DNA of 64,000 nucleotides, from contig NZ_BSOA01000003.1 of the NCBI RefSeq assembly GCF_030160275.1, forward strand, positions 389,937 through 453,936, written 5' to 3'. A model generated the notes under the pieces. The model worked only from the letters and a program-made list of their open reading frames with translations. It was not told the origin of the DNA and made no database searches. The position numbers and the translations under genes were made by a program. Shown here one piece after another: positions 45,571 to 54,565 of the stretch (position 1 is its first letter; every line of letters begins with the position of its first letter). Origin of the DNA: Dyella flagellata. Its GTDB lineage: Bacteria > Pseudomonadota > Gammaproteobacteria > Xanthomonadales > Rhodanobacteraceae.

Positions 45571-45588
45571 ATGACATTTCCGTAACAT
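45571..45588 (-). promoter_or_regulatory. Candidate Pho box upstream of the TonB receptor/phosphatase operon
   Basis: On the minus strand the sequence ATGTTACGGAAATGTCAT consists of two 7-base half-sites, ATGTTAC and ATGTCAT, separated by 4 bases. This is the spacing of the PhoB box (two CTGTCAT-type half-sites 11 bases apart). The box ends 56 bases before the receptor ATG, leaving room for a -10 element and leader. The surrounding 45516-45831 stretch is AT-rich and has no gene. Confidence 0.5.
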
Positions 45589-45831
45589 TTACATTAAAAT
45601 GACGAATTCGATAATAAGTAAGAAAATGCGCTAAGCCTGATCTAAGCTTTGCATTGGAGATGTAATAAAGAGGCGTAATTAGGCGTTAGTTCGGCTTAGT
45701 CCAATTAAGCCAAATCTAAGCCATGCATCATTAATGAAATAAATCATTATCGATAATAATCGGCGCGCGGTACTACAAGCAAGCGGCATGCCCGACGCAG
45801 TCCCGCACACCGGATGCCCTATCATCGGCAG

Positions 45832-47172
45832 ATGGAACGACGCGAAGCACCCCATACCCCGCAACTGTTCGGCAGCGACGCGGAAGAACTGAAGCCCCTG
45901 GCCGAGCGCATGCGCCCGCGCACCCTGGACGAGATCGTCGGCCAACAGCGTCTGCTGGCTGCGGGCAAGGCCTTACGCCGCGCACTCGAAGCCGGCCGCG
46001 TGCACTCGATGGTGCTGTGGGGGCCGCCGGGCTGTGGCAAGACCACGCTGGCGCTGCTGGTGGCGCGCTATGCCGATGCGGATTTCCGCGCCATCTCCGC
46101 CGTGCTTTCCGGCCTGCCGGACGTGCGCAAGGCCTTGGCCGAGGCCGAAGTCAACTTCGCGCAAGGCCGGCGCACCGTGTTGTTCGTGGACGAAGTGCAC
46201 CGCTTCAACAAGGCACAGCAGGATGCTTTCCTGCCGCACATCGAGCGCGGCGTGATCATCTTCGTCGGCGCCACCACCGAAAATCCCTCGTTCGAACTGA
46301 ACTCGGCCTTGTTGTCGCGCTGCCGTGTGCACGTGCTGGATGCCGTATCCGTCGACGACATCACCGCGGCGCTGCAGCGGGCGCTCGCCGATTCGGAGCG
46401 AGGCCTGGGTGCACAGCAACTCCAGGTAGCCGAATCCGCCCTGCGCCTGATCGCCCAGGCTGCCGACGGCGACGTACGCCGCGCACTCACCTTGCTGGAA
46501 ATCGCCGCCGAGCTGGCCGATGGCCATGTGATCGATGAGGCCACGCTGGAGCAGGTGCTGGCCGATCGCACACGCCGCTTCGACAAAGGCGGCGAACAGT
46601 TCTACGACCAGATCTCCGCGCTGCACAAGTCCGTGCGCTCTTCCGATCCCGATGCTGCCGTGTATTGGCTCACCCGCATGCTTGACGGTGGCTGCGATCC
46701 GCTTTATCTGGCGCGCCGTATGACGCGCATGGCGGTGGAAGACGTGGGCCTGGCCGAACCACGCGCCTGGCGCATGGCGCTGGATGCCTGGGATACCTAT
46801 GAGCGCCTAGGCAGCCCTGAAGGCGAACTCGGCCTCGCGCAACTGGCAATCTGGCTTGCCATCGCGCCCAAGAGCAATGCGGCATACATGGCCTACAACA
46901 AAGCACGCGAAGTAGTCGGCAGCACTGGCACGCTGGAAGTACCCATGCACCTGCGCAACGCACCCACGCGCCTGATGAAAGGCTTAGGCTACGGCAAGGG
47001 CTATCAATACGACCACGACGCGGAAGGCGGCATTGCGCTCGATCAGCAATGCCTGCCCGATGCACTGGCGGGTACCGAATTCTACGAACCGGTGGAGCGT
47101 GGGCTCGAAGTGAAATTGCGTGAGAAACTGCTCGCGCTGCGCGAAGCACGCAGGCGGGCACGCAAAAAATAG
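45832..47172 (+). CDS. rarA: Replication-associated recombination protein A (RarA/MgsA)
   Basis: 446-residue AAA+ ATPase acting at stalled forks. Sequence marks: LAERMRPRTLDEIVGQQRLL, Walker A GPPGCGKTTLA, Walker B VLFVDEVHRFNKAQQDAFLPHIE in parts, sensor 1 GATTENPSFELNSALLSRC, and the C-terminal tetramerisation domain with AIWLAIAPKSNAAY and LPDALAGTEFYEP. ATG 45832 is chosen; an ATG at 45814 would add 6 residues. In E. coli rarA lies between lolA and serS, as here except for inserted genes. A REP dyad follows 13 bases after its stop. Confidence 0.95.
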   Translation: MERREAPHTPQLFGSDAEELKPLAERMRPRTLDEIVGQQRLLAAGKALRRALEAGRVHSMVLWGPPGCGKTTLALLVARYADADFRAISAVLSGLPDVRKALAEAEVNFAQGRRTVLFVDEVHRFNKAQQDAFLPHIERGVIIFVGATTENPSFELNSALLSRCRVHVLDAVSVDDITAALQRALADSERGLGAQQLQVAESALRLIAQAADGDVRRALTLLEIAAELADGHVIDEATLEQVLADRTRRFDKGGEQFYDQISALHKSVRSSDPDAAVYWLTRMLDGGCDPLYLARRMTRMAVEDVGLAEPRAWRMALDAWDTYERLGSPEGELGLAQLAIWLAIAPKSNAAYMAYNKAREVVGSTGTLEVPMHLRNAPTRLMKGLGYGKGYQYDHDAEGGIALDQQCLPDALAGTEFYEPVERGLEVKLREKLLALREARRRARKK

Positions 47173-47185
47173 CCTTGCCCGATGC

Positions 47186-47258
47186 GTAGGCTGGGATGCC
47201 AATCCCAGCATTGCCATGCATGCCATATCGCGATGCTGGGATTGTCATCCCAGCCTAC
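47186..47258. repeat. GTAG-type REP dyad 5
   Basis: GTAG at 47186-47189 and CTAC at 47255-47258 bound two inverted REP units with a spacer containing TTGCCATGCATGCCATATCGC. The sequence just before it (CCCGATGC) is repeated before dyad 6, 154 bases away. Confidence 0.9.
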
Positions 47259-47339
47259 GAAACCCTCATCGCCGTCGTCACCACGCTCAACTTCACCCGC
47301 GCGCAAATAGGCGCGCAAGAAGCAACCCCGCCCCGATGC

Positions 47340-47412
47340 GTAGGCTGGGATGCCAATCCCAGCATTGCCATGCAAGCCGTATCGCGATGCTGGGATTGGC
47401 ATCCCAGCCTAC
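47340..47412. repeat. GTAG-type REP dyad 6
   Basis: GTAG at 47340-47343 and CTAC at 47409-47412. Its spacer is nearly identical to that of dyad 5, and CCCGATGC precedes it as well, so the two are likely a local duplication. On the minus strand the terminal GTAG supplies the stop of an SDR fragment. Confidence 0.9.
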
Positions 47413-47546
47413 GAGCTGGCCAGCCTTGCTTCCGAGCGGCCCACGATGATCACTTCGGCCCCTTCCGCCAGCAACATTTCCGCCAGCGCCAAGCCCATGC
47501 CTGAGCTGCCGCCTACGATCAAGACTTTTTCCACCTGGGTAAGCAT
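47409..47546 (-). pseudogene. Truncated short-chain dehydrogenase (SDR) N-terminal fragment
   Basis: A 45-codon reading frame starts with ATG 47546 behind GGAG, encodes a Rossmann start (VLIVGGSSGMGLALAEMLLAE and VIIVGRSEARLA), and stops at a TAG within REP dyad 6. SDR enzymes have about 250 residues, so over 80% is missing; no continuation of the fold is visible in the 150 bases beyond the dyad. It is most likely a gene cut by the REP insertion or an associated deletion. Confidence 0.7.
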
Positions 47547-47864
47547 AACGTCTCCGCCTTAGGAGGTGCCGATTGTCTTGGCGCTGCCGCAAGAACGGAA
47601 CCGGGAATGCACGATAGTTGGCGTCGGAAAGGCCGATGGCGGCAACTTTGGTATGACATCAAAGCCTTGCCAATGGAGGTGTGCCGCCGAGTGCGACGAG
47701 TTTGGTAATGTGAGGGAGTTGAAGGCCAAGGCAGGGGAGTGATTACGATGCAGCGCTGGTCAGAATGCGGGGCTGGGGGCGATAGACCGCGTGCAAGCCC
47801 GTGGCCCGCAACCCATAACGGACATCAAGGGGCGACGCCCGAAATTTTTAGAGGACGACATAGG
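47547..47864. other. Intergenic stretch without a clear gene
   Basis: About 320 bases between the SDR fragment and the first lipoprotein gene. A reading frame open from 47739 runs into the lipoprotein gene, but its first 42 codons do not look like protein and lack a ribosome-binding site. It may hold promoters in both directions. Confidence 0.5.
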
Positions 47865-48317
47865 GTGAGCGCCGTTACTGCACGTATCTTTCGAGTTGGT
47901 CAGCAAGCAGCGTTGGTGGCCTTCGTGCTTGTGTTGTCGGGGTGTAGTCGTAGCCTTGCGAAGGCCAGCACTACTCCGCCCCCGCCGATTCCTGAACCCT
48001 GTCACTGTACCCCGCCGGCGCCCGTAAAGGGCTCCTATGTAGTCACAGGAATCGAGGTCGTGACGCCACCCGATCAATTTCATGCCGAGATAGCAGATGT
48101 CACCTTTGAGTTTCACCCGGATTCCGGCACCCTCTCAAACAGCTCAGAACTTTGGGTTGGACGCTTTTATGTACAAATACCGAGAGTTGGCGATATTTTT
48201 CCTGGTGGTAGCTATGGCGCAACGATTCACTTTCAGGACCAATCAGTAGAACTTTCTCAACGCGACTCCTTCCGTTTGGACGTCAATAGCATGTTTCATG
48301 ATCGGCGGAAGCCTTAA
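47865..48317 (+). CDS. Putative lipoprotein, unknown function
   Basis: 150 residues. A signal peptide with lipobox VLSGC near residue 22 marks it as a lipoprotein. After a Pro-rich linker (TTPPPPIPEPCHCTPPAP) the mature part contains VTFEFHPDSGTLSNSSELWVGRF and appears all-beta. GTG 47865 is chosen because the signal peptide starts soon after; the frame is open further upstream. I recognise no family. It is first of three adjacent lipoprotein genes on this strand. Confidence 0.6.
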   Translation: MSAVTARIFRVGQQAALVAFVLVLSGCSRSLAKASTTPPPPIPEPCHCTPPAPVKGSYVVTGIEVVTPPDQFHAEIADVTFEFHPDSGTLSNSSELWVGRFYVQIPRVGDIFPGGSYGATIHFQDQSVELSQRDSFRLDVNSMFHDRRKP

Positions 48318-48455
48318 CCCAAAGCGGCCGTGGTGACATCGAGTAACTAGTTTGTCTGAATCCTGGATAGTCACCTGGATTGTTCTCGCCACAACGAGTA
48401 GTCGAGTGTCCGCTTTCGATGGCGGACGCTTGGTGTTTTCAAATAGGGAAGGGAT

Positions 48456-49244
48456 ATGACGCGTTTCATTAAGTTGTCGAGGACGCTTGGCATGGTTGTC
48501 GCAAGCCTTCTTGCGGCCTGTAGTCACTACGCGACGGTTGACGGCATCCCGGCCTACCACCACGGTTTGAGCGATGACGGCAAGGGATACACGACTCCCA
48601 TAGAGGGTGTTGATGCAAAGACGTTCCGGGTTCTCACTGGCGGCTACGCTGTGGATCGTTATTCAGTTTATTGGAGTGGAAACCGCATCTTCGAAGCGAA
48701 TGCGCAATCATTTAAGGCCTTGTCGGGCGCTTACGGCAAGGATAATGCGCATGTGTTCTACGACGGACAACCTATTCCTGGGGTAGACCTACCGACATTT
48801 GAGTTGGTGTCCGAAGTCGCGCGGGACAAAGACGCCATCTACGACGGGATGCGGCGAACTCCGGCGTGTGACCCGAAAACCTACAAGGTTTTGAAAGGCC
48901 CGTGGCACGTAGATAGTCAGTGCGTGTACATCATGGGAAAAAAACTAGCCGGTGCGGATCGGAGTACTTTCAAAGTCATCGATTTCGAATACGGAATGGA
49001 CGCGGCGCATGTTTATTTGTTCGAGAAGCCACTGCCGGCTGCTGATCCGTCCACCTTCAAGATCATCGGTAACATGTACGAAGAAGACGCAGTTCACGTC
49101 TACTATGAATCTCGTTTAGTGCCGAAAGCCGATCCTGCTACGTTTCATCCCATTAATGCCGGCTCCTCGGAAGCACGGGATAGGGATCGATGCTATCGGA
49201 GAGGAATCGAGGTGGATTGCAGCACCTTAGCCAACGGCCGTTAA
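48456..49244 (+). CDS. DKNYY-repeat lipoprotein
   Basis: 262 residues. A lipobox (LLAAC, Cys near residue 22) follows a short signal peptide. The mature part is built of about six repeats of some 30 residues with the pattern TFxxL...YxxDxxxVYYxGxxI, for instance SFKALSGAYGKDNAHVFYDGQPI and TFKIIGNMYEEDAVHVYYESRLV, typical of the DKNYY family. These repeats occur in surface or periplasmic proteins of unknown role. GGGAAGGGAT lies directly upstream. Confidence 0.8.
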   Translation: MTRFIKLSRTLGMVVASLLAACSHYATVDGIPAYHHGLSDDGKGYTTPIEGVDAKTFRVLTGGYAVDRYSVYWSGNRIFEANAQSFKALSGAYGKDNAHVFYDGQPIPGVDLPTFELVSEVARDKDAIYDGMRRTPACDPKTYKVLKGPWHVDSQCVYIMGKKLAGADRSTFKVIDFEYGMDAAHVYLFEKPLPAADPSTFKIIGNMYEEDAVHVYYESRLVPKADPATFHPINAGSSEARDRDRCYRRGIEVDCSTLANGR

Positions 49245-49335
49245 GAGTTTCATGTTTAAGTGAGCTTGGGCGCTCCTCTTTCGACCAAAGTGGACATTCT
49301 CAAGCCGGATCGCGAGTAAGTTATGGGGTGCATTG

Positions 49336-49800
49336 ATGCGGCGTGAAATCCTTTTCGGCGTGGCTGCGATTTTAATCGTCGGTTGCAGTGGACATCCGCA
49401 GGCCGCGATGAATATTCCGCGTGACGCTTATCCTGACGCGCGTGCGTTCTTGAGCAGCATAAAACGCTATCCCTACGTGGCCTCGATGGAGCGTGCGGCA
49501 CGAATCACGGCTGGAGCCAAAGAACTTCGCCGCTGCATGACCAAGGGTGAAGTTGGCGCATCGCTTGGAGCACCCGACTACGCTGAGGTTAGCTATGGAC
49601 CGAAGGGGCCAAACGCCAGGTGGCTCGGATCGAGTTGGGTGTTTTATATCTCGAAGCGGAGCGACGACGTGAATCTCAATGACCCGAGGCTTGAGGTCTT
49701 CTTTGACACTGCCAATAGGGCACAGTGGATAGTCCCAGCCGGTATAGAGGGAGTAAACGTACTAGGCGCCCCCAACTTTGTTTGCCCAAGCTCAGGGTGA
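49336..49800 (+). CDS. Putative lipoprotein with BamE/OmlA-like motif
   Basis: 154 residues with a signal peptide and lipobox (ILIVGC, Cys near 17). The segment CMTKGEVGASLGAPDY resembles the GMTKxEVxxLLGxPD helix-turn of the BamE/SmpA fold, and a strand-rich part follows (WVFYISKRS, RLEVFFD, AQWIVPAG). This suggests a small BamE-like fold, not a BamE orthologue. ATG 49336 is one codon after an in-frame TTG. Third of three lipoproteins in a row. Confidence 0.6.
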   Translation: MRREILFGVAAILIVGCSGHPQAAMNIPRDAYPDARAFLSSIKRYPYVASMERAARITAGAKELRRCMTKGEVGASLGAPDYAEVSYGPKGPNARWLGSSWVFYISKRSDDVNLNDPRLEVFFDTANRAQWIVPAGIEGVNVLGAPNFVCPSSG

Positions 49801-50051
49801 CCTAGGCTCCAGTTGTTGGATCTCACGCACTTGACACCGCAATGTGTTGCGTCGACCGGCTGAATCCACAACCTATATCCCCATGTTTGTACAACCAGTA
49901 CACGCATGGGTGTCATGACCAAACCGCCGGCGATTCGCTCGGGAATGGGGCAGGGGCCAAAACCACCCCATAGGTTCGAGCCCAGCCATTTGCACTCGGC
50001 CCCAACACAGCCTAGATTCCCCTCACCATCCTCAACGGGGAGGGCAACGCC

Positions 50052-50627
50052 ATGCGCATCGTCATCGCCGCCATCTTTGGCGGCATCGTCATGTTCATCT
50101 GGGGCGGCATCGCACACATGGTGCTCGGCCTGGGCAATCACGGCATCTATCAGCCCATGCACGAAGACGTAGTGCTGAGCAGCCTGCACGAGGGCCTGGG
50201 CGCTACCCCGGGCGTCTACATCCTGCCCAGCTTCGATCCTAAGCAATGGAGCGACCAGGCGGCCCGCACGGAATATGCGCAGAAAGCGCAGGCTTCGCCG
50301 TACGCGTGGATCGTCTATCTGCCGCAAGGCGAGGACATGACCGATATGCATCGCCAGCTGCCGCGCCAGTGGGCGTCGGACACCCTGTCCTCGCTGGTCC
50401 TTGCCTGGGTGATGGGGCTGGCCGCGTTCGGCTTCACCAAGCGCTTGGGGCTGGCTGTGGCTGCCGCCGTGTTTGCCTGGCTGACCGTCCTGGTGCCGTA
50501 CTGGAATTGGTACCGTTTTCCCGACCTCCTGGTCTGGGCGGCGCTGGTGGAACAGCTGGTTGGCTGGCTGCTGGCCGGGGCGGTAATGGCCTGGTGGATA
50601 GGACGGGCGGAGCGTAAGCCGGCCTGA
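50052..50627 (+). CDS. Uncharacterised membrane protein
   Basis: 191 residues. An N-terminal helix (IVIAAIFGGIVMFIWGGIAHMVLGLG), a periplasmic segment with PGVYILPSFDPKQW, and three C-terminal helices (LVLAWVMGLAAFGF, AVAAAVFAWLTVLVPYW, LVGWLLAGAVMAWWIG). The pattern is seen in conserved hypothetical proteins of Xanthomonadales. GGGAGGGCAACGCC lies upstream of the ATG. No function can be given. Confidence 0.75.
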   Translation: MRIVIAAIFGGIVMFIWGGIAHMVLGLGNHGIYQPMHEDVVLSSLHEGLGATPGVYILPSFDPKQWSDQAARTEYAQKAQASPYAWIVYLPQGEDMTDMHRQLPRQWASDTLSSLVLAWVMGLAAFGFTKRLGLAVAAAVFAWLTVLVPYWNWYRFPDLLVWAALVEQLVGWLLAGAVMAWWIGRAERKPA

Positions 50628-50656
50628 TCAACCCGAAGGCCTCTGAAGCATCGATA

Positions 50657-50681
50657 GGTGGTAGGATAAAATCCTACCACC
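50657..50681. promoter_or_regulatory. Perfect palindrome upstream of parDE, probable ParD operator
   Basis: GGTGGTAGGAT (50657-50667) and its exact complement ATCCTACCACC (50671-50681) flank AAA. It ends 20 bases before the parD ATG. Type II antitoxins bind such palindromes to repress their own operon, so the position fits an autoregulatory operator. Confidence 0.7.
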
Positions 50682-50701
50682 CCAGGCTGAGGGAGGCGTC
50701 T

Positions 50702-50982
50702 ATGACTGCCAAGAAACGAAGTATCACGCTCCCGCCCGAGATGGCTGATTATGTTGAGCGTAAGGTCGCATCCGGCGAATACGGCTCGGAAAGTGAGGTG
50801 TTGCGCGACGGGCTGCGTGCGCTACAGGCTCGCGATCAGGCTGTTGAAGCCTGGCTGCGCACGGAGGTAGCCGCCGCTTATGACGCCGTCAAGGCCGACC
50901 CTTCTCGCCTGGTTAGTGCAGCTGATGTGCGCGCCCGCCTAGCCACGTTGCCACAACGCTTGCTCAAGAAAGGGAACGCCGC

Positions 50983-50986
<4 letters not shown>
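50702..50986 (+). CDS. parD: ParD-family antitoxin (ribbon-helix-helix)
   Basis: 94 residues. The N terminus KKRSITLPPEMADYVERKVASGEYGSESEVLRDGLRAL, in pieces, is the ribbon-helix-helix of the CC2985/ParD family; the acidic/amphipathic C terminus binds the toxin. GGGAGG precedes the ATG by 6 bases. Its TGA overlaps the parE GTG by 4 bases (GTGA), typical of toxin-antitoxin pairs. A perfect palindrome upstream is the likely operator. Confidence 0.9.
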
Positions 50987-53038
<2,052 letters not shown>

Positions 53039-53091
53039 TAGGATGATCGACCTTGCGGGCCGGCCAAGCCGGATGCCCGCACACAAAATAC

Positions 53092-53181
53092 GGAGAGATG
53101 GCCGAGTGGTTTAAGGCAGCAGTCTTGAAAACTGCCGTAGGTGTAAGCCTACCGTGGGTTCGAATCCCACTCTCTCCGCCA
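53092..53181 (+). tRNA. tRNA-Ser (anticodon UGA)
   Basis: The 90-base sequence folds as a class II tRNA: acceptor stem GGAGAGA with TCTCTCC, anticodon loop CTTGAAA (anticodon TGA), long variable arm, T loop GGTTCGAATCC, discriminator G and encoded CCA. The 3' part is copied, in diverged form, near 62462, which marks it as the integration point of the following island. Confidence 0.97.
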
Positions 53182-53255
53182 CTTATAAGAAGACGCCCGC
53201 GTGGGCGTTTTTTTATGGGTGGCGGAGAGGGTTCTGATGAGAATCCATACGGTTC
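53157..53255 (+). repeat. Left att-like repeat: tRNA-Ser 3' end, terminator and flank
   Basis: From the T loop of the tRNA through its terminator to GATGAGAATCCATACGGTT, this stretch matches 62462-62562 with small gaps. Shared blocks include TGGGCGTTT, TTTATGG, TGGCG, AGAGGGT, TGATGAGA and CGGTT. Integrases of genomic islands often use tRNA 3' ends and leave such duplications, so this would be the left end of the island. Confidence 0.65.
53193..53214 (+). terminator. Rho-independent terminator after tRNA-Ser
   Basis: Stem ACGCCC with GGGCGT, loop GCGT, then a run of seven T residues counted from the stem end. It starts 12 bases after the tRNA CCA end. Confidence 0.9.
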
Positions 53256-53586
53256 GACAAATTTGTCTGGAACAAATTTTGGACTGCTGAAGGCTGACCC
53301 TGCTCAATAGGGGGGCGAAGGCGGTGAAATGAGATCAATTTGGTGGCGCTTCCTGCATTGAATGCCGATGCCCACGAGATCTGCAGTCGTCGGCACAGCA
53401 TTGGTGTCATATACCCACTCTTCATGGGCGTGGAGACCTTCATCTTCACGTACTCCGCAGGTTTCCCATTTGGGTACCGGACATACCCATCTCGACGACA
53501 ATCGGAGACAGGAATCTACGTACCTATTGACTGCGGAGGCAAAATGGCGGTTTCTATGACTAGCCTTATGGTTAGAGAGAATCGAT
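53215..53586. other. Intergenic stretch at the island's left end
   Basis: About 370 bases between the tRNA terminator and the first island gene. A 96-codon open frame (53340-53630) overlaps the next gene and has no ribosome-binding site or recognisable pattern, so I do not call it. The first 40 bases belong to the att-like repeat. Confidence 0.5.
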
Positions 53587-54465
53587 ATGAATCAGGCGAG
53601 CGAGCTAGATATCTATACGCAATTCAATAGCTTAAATGGTGGTGTCTCTATGTGGATTCCGCGGTTCTCTCATCATCTGGTGGAAAGAGGAGTCGATGCC
53701 TTCTTCGAAGATGTGCGGGAGGAGGCTGCGAAGACCAAAGATCGAAGGCTGCGTAACGATCTGCATTTTCTAAGCAAGGGCGTAAAAAGCATCGACAAGC
53801 AAACGCTTGAGGCTGTCATTGCGTCGCTGAGAGGACCGTTTCAGACGATAGTGACCCTTTCCAGCAGGCATGAGCATTGCGTTGCCTCCATGAAGCAAGC
53901 GGAGGGCGAATGGCGAAGGGCCGCCGATCGCGCGAAGCAGCAACTTGAAGCTTGGGGGAGGTGGGCCTATGAGACAGAAGTTACACGGTACAAAAGGTTG
54001 TTCGCTTGGCACAACTTGGTGCCATCGCTCAAGTTATCCTTCGAATTTCGTAGCGAATGGGATGTCTTGAGTTCGCCTCAGCGATTGCGTACCAATCTTG
54101 AGTTTTTTGAGATCAGAATCGAGGCCATCCGGGGCGTGATTTCTACTGCATATATCGTAGAAGCGCTTCCTATCAATCTTGAACCTGTCGAGTTCGACGA
54201 AGCTATCGACTGTTTGTTGGAGCGTCAAGCGAAAGTGGACCACTGGGCGGAGACAAGTCACCAGATTGAGGGGGAGTGGCGCGCCGCAGGCGCGGACTAT
54301 TTGGAGTTGGAAAAGCCCTTACTCGAACTGCTTCGGTCAATGCCTAATACGGCGCTTTGGGCGCTCTTCAGGATCTGCCGCCCGGACCTGCGTGAATGGG
54401 CTGAAGCAGACACGTTTCAGCAGTGCGTGGCCGATGCGCTTCCCTTGGAGGCGGACGGCTATTGA
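53587..54465 (+). CDS. Uncharacterised protein, mostly helical
   Basis: 292 residues without signal peptide or membrane segment. Several stretches look like amphipathic helices or coiled coil (HEHCVASMKQAEGEWRRAAD, LLERQAKVDHWAETSHQIEGEWRAAG in pieces). I recognise no family. The last ORF position is 100 bases from the stop of the convergent nuclease-NTPase gene. Its base composition is intermediate between the backbone and that gene. Being next to the STAND-like gene at the island's edge, it may belong to the same system, but nothing in the sequence proves it. Confidence 0.65.
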   Translation: MNQASELDIYTQFNSLNGGVSMWIPRFSHHLVERGVDAFFEDVREEAAKTKDRRLRNDLHFLSKGVKSIDKQTLEAVIASLRGPFQTIVTLSSRHEHCVASMKQAEGEWRRAADRAKQQLEAWGRWAYETEVTRYKRLFAWHNLVPSLKLSFEFRSEWDVLSSPQRLRTNLEFFEIRIEAIRGVISTAYIVEALPINLEPVEFDEAIDCLLERQAKVDHWAETSHQIEGEWRAAGADYLELEKPLLELLRSMPNTALWALFRICRPDLREWAEADTFQQCVADALPLEADGY

Positions 54466-54565
54466 TGCCGATAAGAGGCCCGGAGGCAGTTTAGAGAGTT
54501 GTGTTGGATCATTTTTCCGGTTCAGCACCCCGCAAATCAGAGTTTGGTATGTGGTGATTCAAAGT

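Noticed and set aside
47760-48116. A 118-codon minus-strand frame over the first lipoprotein gene
   Set aside because: The plus-strand frame has a signal peptide and lipobox. The minus-strand one has none and is Arg-rich.
53340-53630. A 96-codon frame just after tRNA-Ser
   Set aside because: It overlaps the next gene, lacks a ribosome-binding site and shows no protein-like pattern.
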